Both the position numbers and the translations under genes were made by a program. This document shows positions 33,072 through 41,588 of a stretch of 64,000 nucleotides of DNA, in pieces. The notes beneath the pieces were generated by a model. The model had not been told where the DNA came from, did not search any database, and saw only the letters and a list, made by a program, of their open reading frames with translations. This DNA is from Simkaniaceae bacterium (GTDB lineage Bacteria; Chlamydiota; Chlamydiia; Chlamydiales; Simkaniaceae): NCBI GenBank assembly GCA_018399055.1, contig CP073762.1, positions 1,302,001 through 1,366,000 of the forward strand. Direction: 5' to 3'. Each line of letters starts with the position of its first letter. The first letter of the stretch is position 1.

Positions 33072-34571
33072 ATGCTGCGAGCATTTGGTTTTTTTATTCT
33101 TTTTTCTTTGCTCTTGATGACTCAGGGATGTGACATCAAAGGAGCTAATGATCCCTATTCCTATGCCCCTCGCAGTCCTGGTTCCATTTGGCAACCTCCT
33201 AAAAAAGCACAAAAGCGTCTTCCAAATATGGAAGATCTTGCTAAAGAGGGCGAGGACTATCACAAGTTTTCAAAAGAAGCGCCTATTACTCTTGCTGAAA
33301 TTATAGACATTGCGCTTTCAAGGAACCCTGATACCAAGCAGAGTTGGGCTGCAGCTCGTGTGAGCGCTGCCGAGTATGGGCAATCTCTTCAAGATTACTT
33401 TCTACTAGCCGAAGGATCAGGCAACTACACTCGAACACGTTTTGCACAATTTACTGGGTCAACCCGCTCTATTGTTTATGAAACTCAATATGGTGGAGAG
33501 CTAGAGCTCACCTATACAATTCTTGACTTTGGACAGACTCGAATGACGAGTGAAGCAGCTCTTCAATCTCTTTTCAATGCCGATTGGTCCCATAATAGCC
33601 AAGTTCAGCAAACGATCCAGATAGTCATGACAGACTACTACAATTATCTATACCAAAAACAGCTCCTTTTCTCGACAGAACAAGATGTGATCAACGCCAA
33701 AGTTTCTTTAGATGCTACTGAGGAAAAATTCCGTCAAGGACTTGCTGACGTTTCAGATATCGTTCAAGCTCGAACGCAATACCTGTCCAATAAGCTCGCA
33801 GTCGTCAATCAAAAGCAGAGCCTCCATACATCCTATACTCAATTGCTCAATGATATGGGACTCCCATCTGATGGAGCAATCTATTTTCAGGATTACCCAG
33901 ATGAAATAACCTTTTTTGAACTGGAGACTCTTGACACTCTCATTCTCAAGGCGAACGAAAACCGCCCAGACCTACTAGCTGCTGAGGCGGGAGTGAAATC
34001 TAGTATCGCAAGCTATAATGCCGCCCGTCTAGAAAAAATGCCTGTAGTCACAGGTGAGTTTGATATTGGGAGAAAGTACTTTCAACATGGAGTCGACGAC
34101 CACTACGATTTTACTGCGCAAGTGAACCTCACATTCCCGCTCTTTCAAGGGTTTTTCATTGAAAACACCATCAAAAAAGCGCGAGCTACAATTGAAGAAT
34201 CTGAAGCTTCATTGGACCTTGTTCGTCTAAGCATTATTCAAGAGGTCTCCAACTATAGAAGTGATGTGGGGTATTCTAAAGAGTCTATTGAATATGCAAA
34301 AGCTTACCTGGAATCAGCTGAAGAGGATTTCAAAGTTAATCTGAAGAAATATCGCGTAGGAACCGGAACGATTATCGATCTAATCAATGCCCAAACTGCG
34401 GTTTCCGATGCTCGATCCCAACTCGCGCAAGCACAAAATAGTTGGTACACCTCAATTGCTAATCTTGCCTATGCAACTGGAATCCTATTCCGCCCATCCG
34501 ATCAAGAACAAACCCCCTATTTACAACTTATAGAAGATAAGGAAAGTCGCCATGAAAAGCCTTCTTTTTAG
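33072..34571 (+). CDS. TolC-family outer membrane efflux lipoprotein
   Basis: This 499-residue outer membrane channel is part of a tripartite efflux pump. A lipoprotein signal ends in LLLMTQGC, with the lipidated Cys at residue 20. Two internally repeated halves of long helices and strands follow, as in TolC/OprM (ITLAEIIDIALSRNPD; the second half has NRPDLLAAEAGVKSSIASYNAARL). The C-terminal half contains VGTGTIIDLINAQTAVSDARSQL. It overlaps the adaptor gene by 20 bases. The pump substrate is not shown by the sequence; drugs, lipids or metabolites are all possible. Confidence 0.92.
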   Translation: MLRAFGFFILFSLLLMTQGCDIKGANDPYSYAPRSPGSIWQPPKKAQKRLPNMEDLAKEGEDYHKFSKEAPITLAEIIDIALSRNPDTKQSWAAARVSAAEYGQSLQDYFLLAEGSGNYTRTRFAQFTGSTRSIVYETQYGGELELTYTILDFGQTRMTSEAALQSLFNADWSHNSQVQQTIQIVMTDYYNYLYQKQLLFSTEQDVINAKVSLDATEEKFRQGLADVSDIVQARTQYLSNKLAVVNQKQSLHTSYTQLLNDMGLPSDGAIYFQDYPDEITFFELETLDTLILKANENRPDLLAAEAGVKSSIASYNAARLEKMPVVTGEFDIGRKYFQHGVDDHYDFTAQVNLTFPLFQGFFIENTIKKARATIEESEASLDLVRLSIIQEVSNYRSDVGYSKESIEYAKAYLESAEEDFKVNLKKYRVGTGTIIDLINAQTAVSDARSQLAQAQNSWYTSIANLAYATGILFRPSDQEQTPYLQLIEDKESRHEKPSF

Positions 34572-35655
34572 CGCAGCACTCATGCTAGCTCTTGTAGGGT
34601 GTTCAAAAAAACAAGCCCCGCATGAACCAAAGGCCATTCCTGTTCACGCCACTAAATCTATTGCCAAAGATGTGCCTAAGTATATTTCAACAATAGGACA
34701 TATGGAAGCCTATCAGATCGTCAATGTGATGGCTCAAGTTGATGGATACCTTATGAAAACCTACTTCACAGATGGAGCAGACGTAAAGCAAGGCGATCTT
34801 CTATATCTCATAGATCAGCGCCCCTATATAGCAGACCTTGAGAAAGCAGAGGGGGCACTAGAAGAAAGCATTGCAAATCTCGGATATTCTGAGAGAACCG
34901 CTGAGAGAAACTCACAGCTCGTAAAGGATGAATATATTTCACAAGACCAATTTGATAGCCTAGTTACCACAGTCATGGCCGATGATGCTACAGTCAAACA
35001 AAACCAAGCTGCAGTAGAAAATGCAAAAATCAACCTGGGGTACACAACAATTTATGCGCCCCTTGATGCGCGTGCTGGAGAGACTCAAATCTATGACGGA
35101 AACCTTATTTTAGAAAACCAAGAAACAACTCTTGTGACTCTGAACCAAATCTCTCCCATCTACTCTGTCTTTTTCATCAACGAAAAAGATCTTCCGGCTG
35201 TCCAAAGATACAAAGCGAAATACAACGATTTAAAAGTCTATATCACAGTAGACGATCCAGAGTCGCCAACCTATGAAGGAATTCTTACTTTTATCGATAA
35301 TGGTGTCGATATTTCAACAGGAATGATCAAATTAAAGGCGAGTCACGCAAACGATGATAAGGTCCTATGGCCAAATCAATATGTCAAAGTGAAGTTAGTC
35401 CTCGATGTTCTTGAAAATGCAGTGATTGTCCCCTTCGAATCGGTTCAAACCAGCCCCAAGGGAAAATATGTTTATGTCCTTAAAGGAAATCAGACGGTAG
35501 AGCTTAGAGAGGTTACTGTAGGACAAATGCAAGAAGACAATACCATTGTTGTGACTAAAGGATTAAAGGCCGGCGAAAAGGTTATTACTGTGGGACAAGT
35601 TAACCTTTACCCTGGAGCCAAAGTAATTGTGAAACAGAGCGAGGATGAGTCGTGA
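34552..35655 (+). CDS. RND efflux periplasmic adaptor (membrane fusion protein)
   Basis: This 367-residue lipoprotein (signal ending LALVGCSKK, Cys17) links the RND pump to the outer membrane channel. It has the lipoyl-like half motif AQVDGYLMKTYFTDGADVKQGDLLYLID, an alpha-hairpin, then the second lipoyl half (YTTIYAPLDARAGE) and a barrel domain with VPFESVQTSPKGKYVYVL. It overlaps the channel gene by 20 bases and the pump gene by 4. The three genes form one operon. Confidence 0.93.
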   Translation: MKSLLFSAALMLALVGCSKKQAPHEPKAIPVHATKSIAKDVPKYISTIGHMEAYQIVNVMAQVDGYLMKTYFTDGADVKQGDLLYLIDQRPYIADLEKAEGALEESIANLGYSERTAERNSQLVKDEYISQDQFDSLVTTVMADDATVKQNQAAVENAKINLGYTTIYAPLDARAGETQIYDGNLILENQETTLVTLNQISPIYSVFFINEKDLPAVQRYKAKYNDLKVYITVDDPESPTYEGILTFIDNGVDISTGMIKLKASHANDDKVLWPNQYVKVKLVLDVLENAVIVPFESVQTSPKGKYVYVLKGNQTVELREVTVGQMQEDNTIVVTKGLKAGEKVITVGQVNLYPGAKVIVKQSEDES

Positions 35656-38600
35656 GTCTTTCTGAACCCTTTATCCGCCGTCCCGTGATGACCACACTCG
35701 TCATGGCTTCAATCCTATTTCTTGGAATGCTTGCCTATCAAGGCCTTCCGGTCAGCGATCTTCCTGACGTCGAGTATCCCACAATTGAAGTCACAACAAG
35801 CTACCCTGGGGCTGGACCTCAAACCATGGCCGACACTGTAACCTCCCCTCTAGAGCGACAATTTACAAGTATTGATGGAATCGAAACTATCGCCTCTTCC
35901 AGCACAAACGGAAGCTCCACAATCGTTCTTCAGTTCAATCTCAACAAAAACATTGATTCAGCCGCAACAGATGTTCAATCAGCGATTAACCAAGCCCAAC
36001 CGAATCTCCCAGCTGATTTGCCAAACTACCCCACCTATAAAAAAACAAACCCCTCACAAACCCCCGTTCTTTTTCTCTCAGTTTCCTCTGATCTTATGTC
36101 CCTTGGTGACCTTTATGATTATGCCTATGCACTGATGGGCCGTCGACTAGGAATGGTCAATGGAGTTTCAGATGTTGATGTCTATGGATCGCCCTTCGCA
36201 GTTCGTGTTCAAGTCGATCCCGACTATTTGTCTGCTCATCAAATTGGGATCAATGAAGTTGCCAATTCAATCGTCAACAGTAACCCAGAACTCCCCGTAG
36301 GAAACCTCTATGGCCCTGATACAGAATATACAATTCAGGTTGATGGACAGATGGAAACTGCTGCTGGCTATAATGAACTGATTGTCCGAAACAATAATCA
36401 AGCTCTTTTAAAAGTCAAAAACCTTGGACATGCAATCAACTCTCTGCAAAATGATAAGTACTCTCTTAACTATATCACTAAAGATGGAGAGGTTCCCTGC
36501 GTTGTCATTGCAATCGTAAAAGAAGCAGGAGCCAACACCATTAAGGTCATTGAAGGTGTTAAAGAAATGCTTGAAGAGATCAAGTGGGAACTCCCCGCCT
36601 CTATTAAGCTTGAATATCTTTTTGACCAATCCGTTTTTATCATGGAATCTGTCCATGATGTTGAGCTCACTCTTATTGTTGCCTTCATTCTTGTTGTTTT
36701 AGTCGTTCTCTTCTACCTTGGGAAATTCCTAGATACCGTCATTCCGATTCTAGCCCTTCCCATGTCAGTCGTAGGAACCTTCGCCCTAATGTTTGCCTAT
36801 GGGTTCAGTATCGATATCCTATCACTTCTTGCCCTTACCCTATCGATTGGGTTTCTTGTTGATGATGCTATTGTCGTTCTTGAAAATATCCATCGCCATG
36901 TAGAAATGGGAAAGACAACTTGGGAAGCCTCTCTTAACGGATCTAAACAGATTAGCTTTACAATTCTTTCCATGACCCTCTCCCTTGCTTGTGTATTTAT
37001 CCCCTTAGTCTTCATGGCAGGAATCATGGGAAGAATGTTCCGAGAGTTTGCAATTACCATTGTAACAGCAGTTCTTATTTCGGGATTTATCTCCTTATCC
37101 TTAACCCCCATGCTCTGTAGCCGCTTTGTTTCCCAAGCCTCTCATAAAAAGAAGAAAAACTGGATCGAGAAAATCTCAGATAAACTTAATACATCTCTTC
37201 TTAACGTGTATAAAAAAGGACTTAATGTCGTTTTTAAACACCGATTTATGACCGTCCTTGCCGGATGTGCTTCCGTTGCTGCCACCATTTATCTAGGGGC
37301 CTCTCTTCCAACAGACTTTATCCCCGGAGATGACCTAGGATTTGTCAACGGATTTGCCGTCGCATCAGATCCCACATCCCCCTACAAGATGATCGATTAT
37401 CAAAACCAACTCTCAGAAATCATCAGAAACGACCCCAATGTCCAAGATCATGTCGCCGTCGGAGCCATTCCAAATCCTAACCAGTCCCTCATGTTCATCC
37501 GTTTGAAGCCTTTTAAAGAGAGGGCCAGTATGACTCAGTGCATCCAAGAACTTCTGCCCAAACTTCAAGAAGTTCCAGGAGTTAGGGCGTTCCTCCGTCC
37601 CCTTCCTCTCATCAACCTCGATGTCGGAACCTCTATGAGTATGGGGAATTATCAGTATACGCTTCAATCTACCAATACTGATGCTCTCTATGAGGATGGA
37701 GACAAAATTCTTAATGAAATGCGCAAGTCCTCAGACTTCAGACAAGTAGTTAGTAATATGCACAACAAAGCCCCTTATCTTGACGTGCATATTGATCGCG
37801 ACCGCGCCTATGAGCTCAACGTTTCAGCCAATGCCATTGAATCAACATTTGAATACGCTTATTCAGGAGGAAGACTTTCTCTCATTAATGGCACTGAAGA
37901 CCAATACTATGTCATTATTGAAACCGTTCCAAGCGCCTACAAAAACCCCAGCGTTCTAGATAAACTTTACGTCTCTGCATCTACAAATACCGCCATCAAC
38001 GATCGCAACGCCAATAACAACGTTGGAACAAAATTTCCCACTCAAGTCCCCCTTTCTGCAGTCGCCTCGTGGAAAGAAACCGTTGGACCTTTAAGCGTCG
38101 CTCATATCAATACACTCCCTGCCGTTACCATCTCGTATGACCTAGGAAAAGGAGTCCCTTTAGGAACAGCGCTCTCAAAACTCGATACAATTGCAAACAG
38201 CACACTTTCTAGTGATGTCCATGCCATCCAAATCGGTTCGAGTCAGATCTTTCAACAGTCCTTTGCAAGTCTAGAATTTCTTTTTGTGATCACCATCTTT
38301 GCAATCTACGTAATCCTTGGAATCCTCTATGAAAATTTCATCCACCCCCTTACTGTCATGTCTGCGATTCCTCCCGCCGCCCTTGGCGCAATCATCACTC
38401 TCATCATCTTTGGGCAGCCCCTTTCCCTCTATGCCTTTATCGGTATCATCATGCTGCTGGGGATCGTTCTAAAAAATGGAATTATGCTTGTCGACTTTGC
38501 TAATGAAGGGATTCACGAAGGAAAGGACATCCATACAGCCATCTACGAAGCGTGCTGCGCCCGTTTCCGCCCCATCCTGATGACAACCTTTGCAGCGATG

Positions 38601-38804
38601 ATGGGAGCCGTTCCTATTGCCCTTGGGATTGGAGGATCCACCGCACAATCACGCCGCCCTCTTGGAATGGTTGTCGTCGGAGGGCTGATTATCTCTCAGA
38701 TCCTCACCCTCTACTTCACCCCGATTATCTTCACCTATCTCGAAGGAATGCGCCAAAAATTCCACCTAGGCCGCAAGAAAAAGACCGATCAGCCAGAAGT
38801 CTAG
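35652..38804 (+). CDS. RND-family inner membrane efflux pump (AcrB/MdtB type)
   Basis: This 1050-residue proton-driven pump has the standard layout: helix 1 (RRPVMTTLVMASILFLG), a periplasmic pore domain (LPVSDLPDVEYPTIEVTT), helices 2-6, a second periplasmic domain and helices 7-12. The proton relay aspartates are in IGFLVDDAIVVLENIHRH. The C-terminal half has GIVLKNGIMLVDFANE. Length and motifs match the HAE1 class. The start is a GTG that overlaps the adaptor stop (GTGA). The last four bases overlap the convergent porin gene at CTAG. Confidence 0.95.
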   Translation: MSLSEPFIRRPVMTTLVMASILFLGMLAYQGLPVSDLPDVEYPTIEVTTSYPGAGPQTMADTVTSPLERQFTSIDGIETIASSSTNGSSTIVLQFNLNKNIDSAATDVQSAINQAQPNLPADLPNYPTYKKTNPSQTPVLFLSVSSDLMSLGDLYDYAYALMGRRLGMVNGVSDVDVYGSPFAVRVQVDPDYLSAHQIGINEVANSIVNSNPELPVGNLYGPDTEYTIQVDGQMETAAGYNELIVRNNNQALLKVKNLGHAINSLQNDKYSLNYITKDGEVPCVVIAIVKEAGANTIKVIEGVKEMLEEIKWELPASIKLEYLFDQSVFIMESVHDVELTLIVAFILVVLVVLFYLGKFLDTVIPILALPMSVVGTFALMFAYGFSIDILSLLALTLSIGFLVDDAIVVLENIHRHVEMGKTTWEASLNGSKQISFTILSMTLSLACVFIPLVFMAGIMGRMFREFAITIVTAVLISGFISLSLTPMLCSRFVSQASHKKKKNWIEKISDKLNTSLLNVYKKGLNVVFKHRFMTVLAGCASVAATIYLGASLPTDFIPGDDLGFVNGFAVASDPTSPYKMIDYQNQLSEIIRNDPNVQDHVAVGAIPNPNQSLMFIRLKPFKERASMTQCIQELLPKLQEVPGVRAFLRPLPLINLDVGTSMSMGNYQYTLQSTNTDALYEDGDKILNEMRKSSDFRQVVSNMHNKAPYLDVHIDRDRAYELNVSANAIESTFEYAYSGGRLSLINGTEDQYYVIIETVPSAYKNPSVLDKLYVSASTNTAINDRNANNNVGTKFPTQVPLSAVASWKETVGPLSVAHINTLPAVTISYDLGKGVPLGTALSKLDTIANSTLSSDVHAIQIGSSQIFQQSFASLEFLFVITIFAIYVILGILYENFIHPLTVMSAIPPAALGAIITLIIFGQPLSLYAFIGIIMLLGIVLKNGIMLVDFANEGIHEGKDIHTAIYEACCARFRPILMTTFAAMMGAVPIALGIGGSTAQSRRPLGMVVVGGLIISQILTLYFTPIIFTYLEGMRQKFHLGRKKKTDQPEV

Positions 38805-39862
38805 AAATCAAACTGAAATTTCATGGTGAGTCCTTGGTATTGCAGGTTTCCCCCTGCAGCATAAGAGGCGCCAATCCGATATAAACGATTAAAGCTCCAC
38901 CATAGTTGCTCTTCCCAACCCGCTTGGATCAAGGCATGATAGCTGTCATCGTTAAACCATATTTCCCATCGAAGCCCAACCCCCAGCTCCATTATTGGAG
39001 TCATGGTGTAGCGATCATAATCAAGATGGGCAACTTCAGCATCAGTACTCGTTGCACCGATAATCACACGATCACGCCGCTCCAAGTCAAACTTCGTCCA
39101 TGCTGCCGTTAAGGCTAAGTCCGCAAAAACACTCCAATGATGAGCAAAGTACCAAGAGGTATTCGTTCCAAATCGGATCCCAAACCCCCATGAATCTTGG
39201 TCTAAATGGACCTTATTCTCCCCAAAGATTGTCCGCGCAGGATCCACAAAACCTGTATAATCCAACTGATAGTCTTGATTTTGCCAAAACCCCTTTAACC
39301 CAAAAAAGGGACGCAGTGTCAGAAAGCGACTGATGTAATAGTTTCTTCCCCATTCAAAATCCAAAACACTGGTGTGAAGGTCCCAATCAGAGCGCGCCCT
39401 TTGAAGCCCACCAGTCAGAAAACTATCAGAAGCATGAGTCCATAGAGGCTCCAGCCTTTCAAGTGCTGGATCAACACTTGTGGTATCTATCACATGTGTA
39501 TTTATCCACGTATAACGAAGCAAAAGATCCCAGCCATCATGCGCCAGATTAAGGCCCAATCCTACGCGAAACCCTGGCTCAAATGAAAAGTCAGGTTCAT
39601 AAACCTTTCCTTTAGATATCACAGGGTTTGCGGTATCACCCACTCCCTTTTGTGCATAATCCAAGCCATCCTCTCGGACTTTCCAGTAAATAAAATCAGC
39701 CACTAGATAGGGCTCTGCAACACAATTTCGAACCCAAGGCTGCGCCTCCACTGAGATTTCTTTCTGAGGAGGCCGAGGAAAAGGAGCAGGCTCAACAGGA
39801 GGTGACCCAAACGCAGGAGCAATTGCAATTCCTACTAAGAGGACAATCAAAGACTTTTTCAT
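38801..39862 (-). CDS. MOMP-like outer membrane porin
   Basis: This is a 353-residue protein with a signal peptide (MKKSLIVLLVGIAIAPAFG) and a proline-rich link. The barrel has alternating strands rich in Trp, Tyr and Phe (YLVADFIYWKVREDGLDYA, GFRVGLGLNLAHDGWDLLLRYTW, YHALIQAGWEEQLWWSFN) and a final Phe (MKFQFDF). The start YLVADFIYWK and the DGWD strand are typical of the MOMP-like proteins that are expanded in some environmental chlamydiae. A diffusion pore role is likely. ATG 39862 starts the signal peptide and has GGAG 9 bases ahead. It is convergent with the RND gene; the two stops share CTAG. Confidence 0.82.
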   Translation of the reverse strand: MKKSLIVLLVGIAIAPAFGSPPVEPAPFPRPPQKEISVEAQPWVRNCVAEPYLVADFIYWKVREDGLDYAQKGVGDTANPVISKGKVYEPDFSFEPGFRVGLGLNLAHDGWDLLLRYTWINTHVIDTTSVDPALERLEPLWTHASDSFLTGGLQRARSDWDLHTSVLDFEWGRNYYISRFLTLRPFFGLKGFWQNQDYQLDYTGFVDPARTIFGENKVHLDQDSWGFGIRFGTNTSWYFAHHWSVFADLALTAAWTKFDLERRDRVIIGATSTDAEVAHLDYDRYTMTPIMELGVGLRWEIWFNDDSYHALIQAGWEEQLWWSFNRLYRIGASYAAGGNLQYQGLTMKFQFDF

Positions 39863-39919
39863 AAATACAAGCTCCATGCCTAAAGGTAAAATAAATATCT
39901 ACTATAAAAAAGGTTTGAT

Positions 39920-40774
39920 TTACTGACGAGGATGAAATGTGTCGAATGCATCAAAAAGACGCTTTTTTGAAAGATGAGTGTAGCGATCAGTCGTTCCAAT
40001 ATCGGCATGACCAAGCATTTCCTGAATGACTCGAAGATCTGCCCCATGGTCTAAAAGATGCGTTGCAAACGAATGACGCAAAGTATGAGGAGAGACCTCT
40101 TTTTCGATCCCCACTTTTCGCGCATAAAACTTCACCTTTTCCCAAACAGTCACCCGACTCATACGCTTTCCCCTTTTAGACACAAAAAGAGGACGATGGT
40201 CTCCCTTATCATGGCGGTAGTTCCCAAGATACGTATCAATCGCAGCGATTGCCTCCTCCCCAATAGGAACAATGCGTTCTTTTCCTCCTTTTCCAACCAC
40301 CCGAACCGTATTTTCTCCCACATCATGAATATCCAAATTACACAGTTCAGACACCCGAATTCCCGTCGCATACAAAGTCTCGAGTACTGCCTTATCGCGC
40401 ACCTCCTCCTCTCCATCTCCAGGAGCTCCTAAAAGTCTTTCGACCTCTTGCGCTGTGAGCACCTCAGGAATCAATTGCCACATCTTCGGTGACTCCAAAA
40501 GAGCCGTCGGATCTTTTTCAACATACCCTTCTCGCTTCAAAAAACGGAAAAAAACACGAAGCGCCATGAGCGTCCGATAGATTGAGCTACTCGCATACCC
40601 CTTCTCCTTTAGAAAGCTCATGTGATTCACAACTCCGTCCTCCGCTGCCTCCCCATCTAGACCTTCGACAAAACGACGAATATCTCTTTCATACGCCTGA
40701 ATCGTATTTATAGAGAGCCCTTTTTCAGAAGCAATATAAGATAAAAAATCGTGAATTCTCGGTTCCCAGTTCAT
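39920..40774 (-). CDS. xerD: Tyrosine recombinase XerD/XerC
   Basis: This 284-residue site-specific recombinase resolves chromosome dimers at dif with a partner. The N-terminal SAM-like domain begins with LSYIASEKGLSINTIQAYERD. The catalytic residues are all present: Arg140 (ATGIRVSEL), Lys162, His230 and Arg233 (HTLRHSFATHLL), His256 (LGHADIGTT) and Tyr265. The ending LLDHGADLRVIQEMLGH, then F-HPRQ fits XerD better than XerC. No strong ribosome site is seen before ATG 40774. It lies 20 bases after the adenylate kinase stop and is probably co-transcribed. Confidence 0.9.
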   Translation of the reverse strand: MNWEPRIHDFLSYIASEKGLSINTIQAYERDIRRFVEGLDGEAAEDGVVNHMSFLKEKGYASSSIYRTLMALRVFFRFLKREGYVEKDPTALLESPKMWQLIPEVLTAQEVERLLGAPGDGEEEVRDKAVLETLYATGIRVSELCNLDIHDVGENTVRVVGKGGKERIVPIGEEAIAAIDTYLGNYRHDKGDHRPLFVSKRGKRMSRVTVWEKVKFYARKVGIEKEVSPHTLRHSFATHLLDHGADLRVIQEMLGHADIGTTDRYTHLSKKRLFDAFDTFHPRQ

Positions 40775-40794
40775 GGCTTTTGAGCATAACTGAA

Positions 40795-41412
40795 CTAGGA
40801 TAAAGTGTCACATAGCGAGACGAGAATGTCTCTTAAGACCTCAAGAGGTTTTTGCTCCGCATCAAAGCGCATGACTAGCTTTTCATCATAGTGCTCTAAA
40901 ACAGGAAAAGTCTCTTTTTCGTAGATTTCCATCCGCTTCTTGAGCACCTGAGCATTCCGATCATCAGGCCTTTTTTCAATCAAAGCTCTTCGTTGAATCC
41001 TCTGAATCAAAGTGTCAGGATGCTTCGACTCCAAAAGGATAATCTTCTTCACGGCGATATACCGCTGCAGGATTTCAACCTGCTTGACCGTCCTTGGAAT
41101 TCCATCTAGAAGCAGAAGCTGAACTTTGGGAAAATACCGATTTGTCGCAATGAGCCCCATCACGTAATGGTGCCAGATCTCAATTGTCACATCATCGGGG
41201 AGGAGTTGCCCCTTTCCCGCAAAACTGTGATAAAGCTTCCCCGCCGGAGATTCTGGGGAGAGACCCCTAAAAACGTCCCCTGAAGAGAGGTGGAAATGAT
41301 TCCCCGCGCTGCTCAGAAACTTCCCCATTGTCCCCTTTCCAGCCCCCGGAGGACCAAAAATAAGCACAGACTGAAATTTTTCCTCAATCTGAGGGAGAAT
41401 TCGTTCGTTCAT
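40795..41412 (-). CDS. adk: Adenylate kinase (nucleoside monophosphate kinase)
   Basis: This 205-residue cytoplasmic kinase converts ATP + AMP to 2 ADP. The P-loop is GPPGAGKGT at 20-28. AMP-binding parts are HLSSGDVFRGL and LLLDGIPRTVKQ. The second arginine region is EKRPDDRNAQVLKKRM. DGIPR replaces the usual DGFPR. The LID is short, without a zinc-binding insert. A different NMP kinase specificity cannot be excluded. Upstream is a 175-base AT-rich gap with a divergent promoter region. Confidence 0.88.
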   Translation of the reverse strand: MNERILPQIEEKFQSVLIFGPPGAGKGTMGKFLSSAGNHFHLSSGDVFRGLSPESPAGKLYHSFAGKGQLLPDDVTIEIWHHYVMGLIATNRYFPKVQLLLLDGIPRTVKQVEILQRYIAVKKIILLESKHPDTLIQRIQRRALIEKRPDDRNAQVLKKRMEIYEKETFPVLEHYDEKLVMRFDAEQKPLEVLRDILVSLCDTLS

Positions 41413-41547
41413 AACACTCTAATAAGTAGCAATTTATGCCAACTCCTCTAAACCTAACCATAACATACCCTAATTATTAATCCAGAAAATAATACAAACT
41501 ACTTATTATAAGCATAATATAATATAGTTAAGTTAAATTGTAAAATA

Positions 41548-41556
41548 TGCTATAAT
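41548..41556 (+). promoter_or_regulatory. Extended -10 promoter for the gene at 41589
   Basis: TGCTATAAT is a perfect extended -10 element. A weak -35 (TTAAGT, 41528-41533) is 17 bases upstream. The predicted start is near 41563, 26 bases before the ATG. Confidence 0.6.
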
Positions 41557-41588
41557 TAAGAGAAGTAAATCGTGAGTAATAACATATA

